DNA of 8,153 nucleotides from an uncultured Bacteriovorax sp. Lineage in GTDB: Bacteria > Bdellovibrionota > Bacteriovoracia > Bacteriovoracales > Bacteriovoracaceae. The number at the start of each line of letters is the position of its first letter. Within the stretch, counting starts at the first letter, position 1. This document shows, piece after piece, positions 1-6,686 of the stretch. The stretch is taken from the NCBI GenBank assembly GCA_943914745.1, contig CALUDF010000128.1, positions 1 to 8,153 of the forward strand, in the 5' to 3' direction. The position numbers and the translations under genes are program-made. The notes beneath the pieces were generated by a model, which did no database searches, was not told the origin of the DNA, and worked only from the letters and a program-made list of their open reading frames with translations.

Positions 1-334
1 TAAAGCCCTCTTTCATCAGATCTGCATAATTCATGTTGAGAAAACGAAAATGCGAATCATCACTTTTTGCTTGGAGGGAGTTTTTTTCAAAGTGAGAGAG
101 ATAAATATCCTGGACCTCAAGAAAATCAATTTTCTTTAAAGCGCGCAGGTGAAAATTGAGCTCTAAACCAACCACTCCGCACCCAGCACATAAATCTAGA
201 ACTTTAAGGCTTTCAGGATGAGAAGTTGTTTTGAGTGCTTCGGCCACTTTTTGCGCAAGAAACACTGAGTCTAGGGAAAAACGATAGTCTTCTGGCTGAG
301 AATAGTCATAACTGTAGAGAGTATTTTTGATCAT
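1..334 (-). CDS. SAM-dependent methyltransferase, TrmN6/YfiC-like, C-terminus off the left edge
   Basis: An open frame of 111 codons runs on the minus strand from the ATG at 334 to the left edge without a stop. The N-terminus contains YSQPEDYRFSLDSVFLAQKV (about residues 9-30), which resembles the substrate-side lead-in of the TrmN6 (YfiC) group of adenine-N6 methyltransferases. Motif I follows as VLDLCAGCGVVGLEL (about 45-59), the glycine-rich SAM-binding loop of class I Rossmann methyltransferases, and the acidic residue after strand 2 is in FLEVQ (about E73). The NPPY-type catalytic motif that would confirm an N6-adenine target lies beyond the edge. The likely role is methylation of tRNA1(Val) A37 or a related RNA, but other small-molecule or RNA methyltransferases share these motifs. 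There is no clear ribosome binding site before the ATG. It is divergent from the operon starting at 385. Confidence 0.8.
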   Translation of the reverse strand, partial: MIKNTLYSYDYSQPEDYRFSLDSVFLAQKVAEALKTTSHPESLKVLDLCAGCGVVGLELNFHLRALKKIDFLEVQDIYLSHFEKNSLQAKSDDSHFRFLNMNYADLMKEGF

Positions 335-355
335 TTGGTTTTTATTATCTAAAAT
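327..355 (+). promoter_or_regulatory. Sigma-70-type promoter for the five-gene plus-strand operon
   Basis: TTGATC (327-332) is followed by a 17-base spacer and TAAAAT (350-355), giving 4/6 and 5/6 matches to the -35 and -10 consensus at ideal spacing. Transcription would begin near 362, leaving a leader of about 23 bases before the TTG start at 385. The -35 box lies inside the first codons of the divergent methyltransferase gene. This is a motif match only. Confidence 0.45.
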
Positions 356-370
356 AATGGAATGAATCAA
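342..370 (-). promoter_or_regulatory. Possible promoter for the divergent methyltransferase gene
   Basis: On the minus strand TTGATT (complement of 365-370) is followed after 17 bases by TAATAA (complement of 342-347); an overlapping GATAAT (344-349) is a closer -10 match but leaves a 15-base spacer. It overlaps the plus-strand promoter, so the two would compete for polymerase. The match is weak. Confidence 0.3.
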
Positions 371-384
371 CAGGGAGTTTTGTT

Positions 385-744
385 TTGAATCTTATGCAAG
401 TGCTTCATATCCCCATTATTGCACTGATTAATCTAGGATTTATTTATCTCTGGAACCTCAAAATACGCTCTCGTGCGATGAGAACTCCCAAGGTCTGGGC
501 CGCAAGTTTTTTTGGCTCGCTGTTTAATGTTTGGGGGCTAGATGTCATTCAAAGGGATTTCGTCGTTGATAGTCTACCGAATATGATTAAGGTAAGCGCT
601 GGTTGCTGGCTGGTTTTTGTGGTCGCGACCAATGCAAAATACCTGGTAATTTATGGTTGGTCTAAGCGCGATTTTTGGCTAGACTATGGCGGGGATTTGG
701 TGAGCTTTATCCTAGCGGGAATCCTTATCTACGTTTCAACATAA
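385..744 (+). CDS. Small four-helix integral membrane protein, family not recognised
   Basis: This 119-residue protein is mostly hydrophobic with four likely membrane helices at about residues 5-25, 37-56, 67-91 and 101-118. Polar stretches between them include KIRSRAMRTPK after helix 1 and YGWSKRDFWLDYGG before helix 4. The start is TTG at 385, preferred because AGGGAG at 372-377 lies 7 bases upstream; the in-frame ATG at 394 would sit 16 bases from that site. It is the first gene of the operon, and its stop is 11 bases before the msrA start. I do not recognise the family with confidence; the size and four-helix layout recall small DUF1761-like membrane proteins, but the match is too weak to name it. 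No catalytic motif is visible. Its co-transcription with msrA and an aldehyde dehydrogenase hints at an envelope or lipid-related role. Confidence 0.75.
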   Translation: MNLMQVLHIPIIALINLGFIYLWNLKIRSRAMRTPKVWAASFFGSLFNVWGLDVIQRDFVVDSLPNMIKVSAGCWLVFVVATNAKYLVIYGWSKRDFWLDYGGDLVSFILAGILIYVST

Positions 745-755
745 GGCAGGTTTTT

Positions 756-1244
756 ATGGCACATGAAAAAGCGCTTTTAGGAGCAGGATGTTTTTGGGGA
801 GTCGAGCACATTCTGCGCACGATTCCGGGAATTGTGGCCACAGAAGTGGGTTATGCTGGTGGAACGACAAAAAATCCAACCTACCAAGAAGTTTGTTCAG
901 GAGCGACCAATCACGCAGAAGTGGTCTTAGTGGAATTTGATCCGGCCATCATTTCTTATGAAGGAGTGCTGGATGTCTTCTTCAGGCTTCATGATCCAAC
1001 GACGCTAAACCGCCAACACAACGACATCGGGACACAGTACCGCTCAGTGATTTTTACTTATTCACCAGAGCAACAAGAAAAGGCCCGTCAGTTTATCCAG
1101 AAAGTGGATGCCTCTCATGTTTTTAAAAATCCAGTTGTCACTCAAGTGATGGCCGCTCCTGAGTACTTTTCAGCTGAGACGTATCACCAGGATTATTTAA
1201 TTAAAAATCCTACCGGATACATGTGCCACATTCTAAGAGCATAG
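756..1244 (+). CDS. msrA: Peptide methionine-S-sulfoxide reductase MsrA
   Basis: MsrA reduces the S-epimer of methionine sulfoxide in free or protein-bound form, repairing oxidised proteins, normally with thioredoxin as reductant. The 162-residue protein has the hallmark GCFWG motif with catalytic Cys12, followed by VGYAGG (32-36), the HNDIGTQYRS segment (88-97) and a C-terminal NPTGYMCH, where Cys157 is a candidate resolving cysteine. A third cysteine, Cys47, lies in QEVCSGATNHAE. There is no signal peptide, so it should be cytoplasmic, and no fused MsrB domain. The frame is open upstream to 675, but that would overlap the previous gene by 70 bases; the ATG at 756 has AGG at 748-750 five bases upstream and starts where MsrA proteins normally start. 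It is the second gene of the operon, just before an aldehyde dehydrogenase, which fits a stress or repair theme. Confidence 0.97.
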   Translation: MAHEKALLGAGCFWGVEHILRTIPGIVATEVGYAGGTTKNPTYQEVCSGATNHAEVVLVEFDPAIISYEGVLDVFFRLHDPTTLNRQHNDIGTQYRSVIFTYSPEQQEKARQFIQKVDASHVFKNPVVTQVMAAPEYFSAETYHQDYLIKNPTGYMCHILRA

Positions 1245-1249
1245 GTGAA

Positions 1250-2641
1250 ATGGAAAATCTAGATGTCATTTTTAAACTTCAAAGCGACAACCGATGGGCG
1301 ATGGCCCAGACGAGTGTCTCTGAAAGAAAAAACTATTTAAAAAAACTAAAAGCTTCGATTGAAGACAGAAGAGAAGAAATCAAAGCGGCTTTGTATGCCG
1401 ACTTTAGAAAGCCCTATGCTGAGAGTGAGTTAACAGAAATTCACACGGCGATTGATGAAATTAATTTCGCCTTGAAGAAACTCTCATGCTGGATGAAGCC
1501 CAAGAGAGTCGGGACGCCGATTGCCCTCTTTGGATCGAAATCCTACATTCACTACGAAGCCCGCGGAGTCGTGCTGATCTTAGCTCCCTGGAATTATCCT
1601 TTCTCTCTGCTCATCAACCCCTTGATTGCCGCAATCTCTGCAGGCAACTGTGTGATGGCCAGACCTTCAGAAAAAACACCGGCAACGGGGCTTATCTTGA
1701 AGAAAATCATTGAAGAAGTTTTTCCCCGAAATGTCGCAAGTGTTGTGATCGGTGAAATAGACCTGGCCGAAAAATTACTGGAACTTCCTTTTGACCACAT
1801 CTTCTTTACTGGTAGCACGCAGGTGGGAAAGAAGGTGATGATGGCCGCAGCGAAGAATTTAACTCCGGTGACCTTAGAGCTTGGGGGGAAGTCTCCCGTT
1901 ATCATCGACCGCGATGTCGACTTAAAAGACTGCGCTGAAAAACTCTTCTGGGGAAAATTCATGAATGGCGGCCAGACGTGCGTGGCACCTGACTATGTTT
2001 ATATCCCAGAGGAATTGAAAGATAAGTTTGTCGAACTCTTTAAAGAACAAATTGAAAAACGCTTTGGAGAGACTTCTCTTGATCGCTTAAAGACGGAAGA
2101 CTTTGCTCGCATCATTGATGTGAAAGCTTACGAGCGCCTGGCCATGAAGATTCAGGATGAAAAAAAGCTCCTTCAAGATCAGCCTTTAAAGGATGAGCGC
2201 TACATTCCACCAACGCTCCTGACGGATGTGACGATTCACAGTCCGATCATGGAAGATGAGATTTTTGGGCCGATCATGCCACTTCTCACCTATAAGAATG
2301 TTGAGACGGTCATTGAGTATATTCAAAAGAGCCCAAAACCTCTGGCACTTTATATTTTTTCAAAAAACAAAAAGATGATTAAGAACGTCCTAAAGAGAAC
2401 CACCTCTGGAGGGGCGGCCATCAACCACGTGATCCTTCACCTCGCAAACCCTCATCTGCCTTTTGGTGGTGTCGGTCATTCGGGACTTGGAAGCTATCAT
2501 GGAGTGTTTGGCTTTAAGACTTTCTCTCATGAAAGAGCAGTGCTTCGCCAAGGGCGATTCACTCTTTCCCATTTATATTTTCCCCCTTATGGAAGCTCGC
2601 TCAGTAAGCTTGCTTTTAAACTTCTGCGCGCGCTAGAGTAG
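1250..2641 (+). CDS. Class-3 (ALDH3-type) NAD(P)+-dependent aldehyde dehydrogenase
   Basis: This enzyme oxidises aldehydes to carboxylic acids; ALDH3-type members commonly act on fatty or aromatic aldehydes. With the start at 1250 it has 463 residues, usual for the family. Visible landmarks are APWNYPF with Asn115 (oxyanion), the cofactor-site FTGST (186-190), VTLELGGKSP with general-base Glu210, and NGGQTC with nucleophile Cys244. EIFGPIMP and PFGGVGHSGLGSYHG near the C-terminus are characteristic of class 3. The C-terminal YFPPYGSS also recalls ALDH3 proteins. There is no signal peptide. The frame continues upstream to a GTG at 1223 that overlaps msrA by 22 bases. I prefer the ATG at 1250, 5 bases after the msrA stop, although its AGGTGA (1243-1248) is only one base from the ATG, suggesting translational coupling. 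The exact substrate is unknown; the Mpo1-like gene in the same operon favours a fatty aldehyde. Confidence 0.93.
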   Translation: MENLDVIFKLQSDNRWAMAQTSVSERKNYLKKLKASIEDRREEIKAALYADFRKPYAESELTEIHTAIDEINFALKKLSCWMKPKRVGTPIALFGSKSYIHYEARGVVLILAPWNYPFSLLINPLIAAISAGNCVMARPSEKTPATGLILKKIIEEVFPRNVASVVIGEIDLAEKLLELPFDHIFFTGSTQVGKKVMMAAAKNLTPVTLELGGKSPVIIDRDVDLKDCAEKLFWGKFMNGGQTCVAPDYVYIPEELKDKFVELFKEQIEKRFGETSLDRLKTEDFARIIDVKAYERLAMKIQDEKKLLQDQPLKDERYIPPTLLTDVTIHSPIMEDEIFGPIMPLLTYKNVETVIEYIQKSPKPLALYIFSKNKKMIKNVLKRTTSGGAAINHVILHLANPHLPFGGVGHSGLGSYHGVFGFKTFSHERAVLRQGRFTLSHLYFPPYGSSLSKLAFKLLRALE

Positions 2642-2654
2642 AACCGGAGACTTC

Positions 2655-4019
2655 ATGCAAATTGTCCTTGTCGTGTTATTGATTGCTGTTTTGTTGGGCG
2701 TTGCCCTTATTTTCCTCAAAGTGAAAAATCAGGATTTTAGTTTTTTAAGGGATGAACTCAAGCCCTTGTCAGACAAGCTCGTTCAGCTGGAGACGAACAT
2801 GCTGGCGCGTTTTGAAAACCAGAAGGAAGTCTCAAGACTTCAGGTCTCTGAAATCATCGAAGAGAAGTTTAAAAAGATTGAAGCTTCACAGAATAAGACC
2901 TCTCAAGAGATCATTGAGAAATTCGGAAATTTCCAACACGTTCTGACTCAGCAGCTTGTGGCCGTTAATGAAAAGATGACGGGTGAGCAAGTCGTGATGA
3001 AAGAGAAGATGACTCAGGACCTGGTGACGATGAAAGAGCGCATGACTCAGGACCTGGTGGCAATGCGTGAGAAGATGACCCAGGAACTTGTAGGGATGCG
3101 TGAGAAAATGGCCCTAGAGCTCACGAACACTAATGAGAAGCTCACTAAGAGTATGCAAGATAAACTCAATGAGATCTCTGATCGCGTCCGCGAAAACCTG
3201 GATCAAGGCTTTAAAAAGACCAATGAAACGTTTACCAGTGTTATTGAAAGACTTGCCAAAATTGATGAGGCCCAAAAGAAAATTGAGTCTCTTTCAACCA
3301 ACGTCGTTTCATTGCAAGATGTTTTGACCGACAAAAAGAGCCGCGGTATTTTCGGTGAAGTCCAGCTCCACCAGATCCTAAGCTCCGTATTCGGAGAAAA
3401 AAATGACAATGTCTATAAGCTTCAGTACTCACTTTCAACCGGCGTGATTTGCGACTCGATCATCTTCATGCCTGGAACAATGGGCAATATCGTCGTCGAC
3501 TCGAAATTCCCATTAGAGAACTACCGTAAGATGATTGACTTGAATTTCACAGAGCTTGAAAGAAAAGAGTTCACCAAAGAATTTAAGGCCAACGTTAAAA
3601 AGCACATTAATGACATTTCAGAAAAATACATCATCCACGGAGAGACGACAGACCAGGCAATCCTGTTTCTGCCAGCTGAAGCGATCTTTGCCGAGATCAA
3701 TGCTTATCACCACGACATCATTTCCCACGCTCAAGGAAAGCGCGTGTGGTTGGTGAGTCCGACAACTTTCATGGCGACACTGACGACTATCCAAGTGGTC
3801 ATCCAAAACGTGGAGCGAAGCAAATACACCAACATCATTCACCAGGAGTTAAATAAGCTAGGTGAGGAGTTCGGTCGTTATAAAATCCGTTGGGACAAGC
3901 TCGCTCAGCACATTGATAACGTCAGTAAGGACGTCAAAGACATCCACACGACCACGGAGAAAATCACTAACAGGTTTGGGCAGATTTCAAATGTCCAGAT
4001 TGATAACTTGATCGAATAA
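2655..4019 (+). CDS. rmuC: RmuC-family DNA recombination protein, membrane-anchored predicted nuclease
   Basis: RmuC proteins limit recombination at inverted repeats and are predicted PD-(D/E)XK-fold nucleases. The 454-residue product starts with a hydrophobic anchor (about residues 2-21), then a long coiled coil (about 30-225) and the RmuC domain (about 226-425). Family landmarks are SRGIFGEVQLHQIL (Glu235), CDSIIFMPG (Asp267), NIVVDSKFPLENY with the D-x-K pair Asp282/Lys284, FLPAEAIFAEI (338-348) and VSPTTFMATLTTI (367-379). Asp267, Asp282 and Lys284 are plausible nuclease residues by analogy. The coiled coil contains seven 11-residue repeats, described separately. GGAG at 2646-2649 lies five bases before the ATG, and the gap to the upstream gene is 13 bases. 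The gene is intact and in the same operon as the lipid/redox genes, which is not an obvious functional link. Confidence 0.95.
   Translation: MQIVLVVLLIAVLLGVALIFLKVKNQDFSFLRDELKPLSDKLVQLETNMLARFENQKEVSRLQVSEIIEEKFKKIEASQNKTSQEIIEKFGNFQHVLTQQLVAVNEKMTGEQVVMKEKMTQDLVTMKERMTQDLVAMREKMTQELVGMREKMALELTNTNEKLTKSMQDKLNEISDRVRENLDQGFKKTNETFTSVIERLAKIDEAQKKIESLSTNVVSLQDVLTDKKSRGIFGEVQLHQILSSVFGEKNDNVYKLQYSLSTGVICDSIIFMPGTMGNIVVDSKFPLENYRKMIDLNFTELERKEFTKEFKANVKKHINDISEKYIIHGETTDQAILFLPAEAIFAEINAYHHDIISHAQGKRVWLVSPTTFMATLTTIQVVIQNVERSKYTNIIHQELNKLGEEFGRYKIRWDKLAQHIDNVSKDVKDIHTTTEKITNRFGQISNVQIDNLIE
2937..3167 (+). repeat. Seven tandem 33-base units inside rmuC, encoding an 11-residue coiled-coil repeat
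   Basis: RmuC residues 95-171 divide into seven consecutive 11-residue units of the form EKMTQDLVxMR, for example EKMTQDLVTMK, ERMTQDLVAMR and EKMTQELVGMR. Units 3-5 (3003-3101) are the most alike and the outer ones have diverged. At DNA level an 18-base block starting ATGACTCAGGAC is identical at 3009-3026 and 3042-3059, exactly one 33-base period apart. An 11-residue (hendecad) period produces a nearly straight or slightly right-handed coiled coil. The near-identical core suggests fairly recent expansion by slippage or unequal recombination. Confidence 0.85.
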
Positions 4020-4034
4020 TAGAATGAGTAATGA

Positions 4035-4511
4035 ATGATGAGAAATCTTGAGAGTTATATCAATGAATACTCGGAGTCGCACCAGCATCCGACGAATATA
4101 GCGATTCATAAAATTTGTGTGCCGGCGATCATGTTTAGCTTGTTAGGCATTTTGAAAGCCTTTCCTGTTTGGGAGTCATGGCCTTTATGGCTTGATTGGA
4201 GCACAGTCTTCATTATTTTAGCTTTCATTTATTATGCGACTTTTAAGAACATCAGGGTGATCGGCGCCATCTTGTTATTAGTGATTCCGATGATTGCACT
4301 TCTCGAATTTTTAAGACCGCGCTTTTTTATTTTAAGCTTAGCTATTTTTGTGGTGGCGTGGATCGGGCAGTTCATCGGGCATAAGATTGAAGGGAAGAAG
4401 CCGAGTTTTTTTCAGGACCTGTTTTTTCTTTTAATTGGACCGATCTGGACCATGCATACGCTCTTGGGCCAGATCGGGATTGATTTAAAAATTAATAGTG
4501 CCAAGGATTAG
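4035..4511 (+). CDS. Mpo1-like (DUF962/YGL010w family) membrane protein, putative 2-hydroxy-fatty-acid dioxygenase
   Basis: The yeast founder, Mpo1, is an Fe(II)-dependent dioxygenase that removes one carbon from 2-hydroxy fatty acids by alpha-oxidation. This 158-residue protein has the family's two polar signatures: an N-terminal YSESHQHPTNIAIHKICVP with His16, His18, Asn21 and His25, and AWIGQFIGHKIEGKKPSFFQD with His116 and Glu119. The His and Glu residues are the likely iron ligands. About four to five membrane helices are expected (near 28-43, 56-70, 74-92, 97-115 and 128-145), ending with the typical LLIGPIW. The start is one of two adjacent ATG codons (4035 or 4038), without a strong ribosome binding site; it follows the rmuC stop by 15 bases, so coupling is likely. 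It is the last gene of the operon, with a hairpin terminator directly after it. Activity on bacterial lipids is inferred from homology. Confidence 0.88.
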   Translation: MMRNLESYINEYSESHQHPTNIAIHKICVPAIMFSLLGILKAFPVWESWPLWLDWSTVFIILAFIYYATFKNIRVIGAILLLVIPMIALLEFLRPRFFILSLAIFVVAWIGQFIGHKIEGKKPSFFQDLFFLLIGPIWTMHTLLGQIGIDLKINSAKD

Positions 4512-4515
4512 CGAG

Positions 4516-4542
4516 AAAAAATGCTCCAGTGGAGCATTTTTA
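4516..4542. terminator. Bidirectional rho-independent terminator between converging operons
   Basis: A perfect 7-bp stem, ATGCTCC (4521-4527) with GGAGCAT (4531-4537), closes a three-base AGT loop. It is flanked by AAAAA (4516-4520) and TTTT (4538-4541), which can extend the stem by four or five A-T pairs. On the plus strand the T-run follows the hairpin just after the Mpo1-like gene. On the minus strand the complement of the A-run supplies the T-run, so it can also end the menB operon, whose stop lies about 60 bases away. Confidence 0.9.
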
Positions 4543-4600
4543 TTTGTTCAGCACTCGTAATGAGGCATATCGCTTTTTAAGAGTTCGAGCGAGCATCTGA

Positions 4601-5521
4601 CTAGTAATGCCACGGAAATTTGCCAAAATCCTTCGGTCTTTTCTCCACAAACGAATTGCGCCCTTCAACAGCTTCCTCTGTCCCATAAGCTAAACGAGTC
4701 GCTTCTCCGGCAAAGAGTTGCTGGCCGACGAGGCCATCATCGATCATGTTGAATCCAAACTTAAGCATTCTCATCGCTGTCGGCGATTTCGAATTCATCT
4801 CGCGTGCCCACTCAAGTGCGACTTTTTCAAGCTCAGCATGAGCGACAACGGCATTGACCATTCCCATCTCAAAAGCTTCCTGGGCCGTGTAGTTTCTTCC
4901 TAGGAAGAAGATCTCACGGGCGCGTTTTTGACCAACCATGCGGGCAAGGTAGGCCGATCCATAACCAGAGTCAAAGCTTGCGACATCTGGGTCAGTTTGT
5001 TTGAAGATGGCATGCTCTTTAGAGGCAAGTGTTAAGTCGCACACGACATGCAGGCTGTGTCCACCACCAACGGCCCATCCAGGGACGACGGCAACGACAA
5101 TTTTTGGCATGAAGCGGATTAAGCGCTGGACTTCAAGAATGTGTAAGCGTCCCAGGCGTGCCAGGTCTACTTTATTGTTTCCGGTTCCGTTGTGATCGCT
5201 TCCTTCGTATTTGTATCCATCCTTTCCACGGATGCGTTGGTCTCCACCAGAGCAGAAGGCCCAGCCAGCGTCTTTTGGAGAAGGTCCGTTTCCAGTGAGT
5301 AAGACAACTCCGACATCGGCAGAGATGCGGGCATGCTCAAGGGCTGTGTAGAGTTCATCAACCGTGTTTGGGCGAAAGGCATTTCTTACGTCCGGGCGGT
5401 TGATGGCAATTCTCACTGTGCCCTGGTCTTTGGCGCGGTGGTAAGTGATGTCTTTAAAATTGAAACCTGGGATTTCATTCCAAAGATTGGGGTCAAAAAT
5501 TTCTGAGACTTTGTTTGTCAT
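4601..5521 (-). CDS. menB: 1,4-dihydroxy-2-naphthoyl-CoA synthase MenB, type II (bicarbonate-independent) by sequence
   Basis: MenB cyclises o-succinylbenzoyl-CoA to 1,4-dihydroxy-2-naphthoyl-CoA in menaquinone biosynthesis and is a cytoplasmic crotonase-fold enzyme. The 306-residue protein shows AFCSGGDQ (88-95, oxyanion hole), PGWAVGGGHSLHVVCDL (147-163), SFDSGYGSAYLAR (182-194, Asp184 as the conserved catalytic-region Asp) and the C-terminal FVEKRPKDFGKFPW. Asp177 in QTDPDV lies exactly seven residues before Asp184. In the E. coli type I enzyme this position is a glycine that leaves room for bicarbonate, whereas type II enzymes such as that of Mycobacterium tuberculosis carry Asp. The length is closer to the mycobacterial than the E. 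coli protein. GGAG (complement of 5528-5531) lies six bases before the ATG. It is the last gene of the minus-strand operon, 32 bases after the DUF2878 gene; no other men gene is in the window. Confidence 0.96.
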   Translation of the reverse strand: MTNKVSEIFDPNLWNEIPGFNFKDITYHRAKDQGTVRIAINRPDVRNAFRPNTVDELYTALEHARISADVGVVLLTGNGPSPKDAGWAFCSGGDQRIRGKDGYKYEGSDHNGTGNNKVDLARLGRLHILEVQRLIRFMPKIVVAVVPGWAVGGGHSLHVVCDLTLASKEHAIFKQTDPDVASFDSGYGSAYLARMVGQKRAREIFFLGRNYTAQEAFEMGMVNAVVAHAELEKVALEWAREMNSKSPTAMRMLKFGFNMIDDGLVGQQLFAGEATRLAYGTEEAVEGRNSFVEKRPKDFGKFPWHY

Positions 5522-5553
5522 TATTTACTCCATAAAAGCTTATAAAAATTGTC

Positions 5554-6078
5554 CTAATATCCTTTAACTTTTTTAGAGATAAAAAAGCAAAGAGGGAAAA
5601 AGACTAACCAGCACGCACCGTGAATGGCGTAGTAGACACCAAAAGGTTGGTACAGGCTCAGTAGCATGAATTTTGCTCCCGTAATGTAGCTCACCGGAGC
5701 AAAGAAGCCTCCGACGATAACCTGAGCGGGAATTTTATTTCTGATTAAGATAAAAGTGTAAGAGATCGTCGTGGCAAAGAGAAACCAGATTCCCAAAAGC
5801 CAGGCCGGAGGGAGAGTCCCAAAGAGAGGCTCATTGAATGTCAGGATCCCTATTTTAAACAATACTGTATCAAGAGCGATTCCGACGAGAGCAATGATGA
5901 GAACTTCAGTGGCATCTTTTTTCTTATTGATGGAGACGCGGAAAAAATGGATGGCCATAACGATGGCAAAAACAACCCAACCAATAACAGGCATGCCTTT
6001 CCAGTTAGAAAGAAGGATCGCCCACCAGGCGACGTAAAAAGTAAAAAAGTTAATGAACACGGATTTTTTTGTCAGCAT
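5554..6078 (-). CDS. DUF2878-family integral membrane protein
   Basis: This 174-residue hydrophobic protein has five to six predicted membrane helices at about residues 8-24, 30-48, 58-77, 91-111, 118-140 and 148-167. The central part, ALDTVLFKIGILTF followed by LPPAWLLGIWFLFATTI, is the pattern I associate with DUF2878, a family of small inner-membrane proteins without an established function. The acidic Asp70 in the third helix and the Pro-Pro pair at 90-91 stand out as conserved-looking positions. The basic loop NKKK (51-54) suggests a cytoplasmic side there. The ATG at 6078 is preceded by a weak GGA six bases upstream. It lies 23 bases after the flavoprotein stop and 32 bases before menB, so it is almost certainly co-transcribed with both. 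Confidence 0.8.
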   Translation of the reverse strand: MLTKKSVFINFFTFYVAWWAILLSNWKGMPVIGWVVFAIVMAIHFFRVSINKKKDATEVLIIALVGIALDTVLFKIGILTFNEPLFGTLPPAWLLGIWFLFATTISYTFILIRNKIPAQVIVGGFFAPVSYITGAKFMLLSLYQPFGVYYAIHGACWLVFFPLCFFISKKVKGY

Positions 6079-6101
6079 TTTTTTTCCAGGGTTAAGATTA
6101 A

Positions 6102-6686
6102 CTATTTGATCCAGATTCTTTTGGGGTCTTTATGATCGACTGGCCATGTTTTGTAACTGGTTTGTTGGTTGAGGCTAACTACTAAGTTGTGAACGACAAT
6201 TTCAGCGTCTTCGATGCTCCAGAAATCTTCTGCAAAGGAAGACTCTGTTTTTAAAGCAAGATGTTGGGCAAGAGAGTAGACCATCCCGCTCATTGGAGGG
6301 ATGAGAAGCCCTTGAGTGTTAAGCACTCCTTGAAGTCTTGAGAGCACACCTTTACCACCCACTGAATGCATGGTGATCACGACCGCAGCAGATTTTCCGA
6401 CAAAAACATCACTGGCTTCAAATTCAGTCGTGGCCTCAAGGAAGTATTGCAGGGGGCTTCCCCAGCTGTCCCAGTAAGTCCCGCTCGTGAAAATAAATCC
6501 ATGGGCAGACTGAAGCTTACTTTTTAATTCAGCTAGAGTTATCTTTTTATCCAGGAACTCATGAAGTTCAAGAACCTCACTTTGCGCCTGATTCATTTTT
6601 AAGTGCTTTTCTAATTCAGTGATTAAGTGTTCAGTGTTGCCGGATTTTCCGGTGAGGCTGCCGTTTAAGATGAGAATTTTCTTCAT
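6102..6686 (-). CDS. NADPH-dependent FMN reductase-like flavodoxin-fold protein
   Basis: Members of this superfamily bind FMN and use NAD(P)H to reduce flavin, quinones or other acceptors. The 194-residue protein begins with the strand-loop ILILNGSLTGKSGNT (residues 4-18), the typical phosphate-binding loop of the family. A second flavin-site segment follows at FTSGTYWDSWGSPLQYF (66-82) and a third at TMHSVGGKG (105-113), contacting the isoalloxazine ring in homologues. There is no signal peptide or membrane helix. AGGAG (complement of 6695-6699) lies eight bases before the ATG. The start overlaps the upstream stop in an ATGA (6683-6686), indicating translational coupling. Its substrate cannot be told from sequence; the downstream menB makes a quinone-linked role conceivable. 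The C-terminal tail after residue 175 is rich in polar and basic residues. Confidence 0.85.
   Translation of the reverse strand: MKKILILNGSLTGKSGNTEHLITELEKHLKMNQAQSEVLELHEFLDKKITLAELKSKLQSAHGFIFTSGTYWDSWGSPLQYFLEATTEFEASDVFVGKSAAVVITMHSVGGKGVLSRLQGVLNTQGLLIPPMSGMVYSLAQHLALKTESSFAEDFWSIEDAEIVVHNLVVSLNQQTSYKTWPVDHKDPKRIWIK

Noticed and set aside
675..755. Upstream extension of msrA to an ATG at 675
   Set aside because: It would overlap the previous gene by 70 bases and add 27 residues with no MsrA similarity; the ATG at 756 has a proper ribosome binding site.
1594..1962. 122-codon open frame on the minus strand inside the aldehyde dehydrogenase gene
   Set aside because: It is fully antisense to well-conserved catalytic regions of a clear enzyme and shows no protein-family features.
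2937..3167. Regularly spaced direct repeats resembling a repeat array
   Set aside because: The 33-base units are contiguous without spacers, in frame within rmuC, and vary at codon positions as a coiled-coil repeat would, so this is not a CRISPR array.
4543..4600. A separate terminator for menB downstream of its stop
   Set aside because: No second hairpin with a T-run was seen in this gap; the bidirectional hairpin at 4516-4542 is sufficient.
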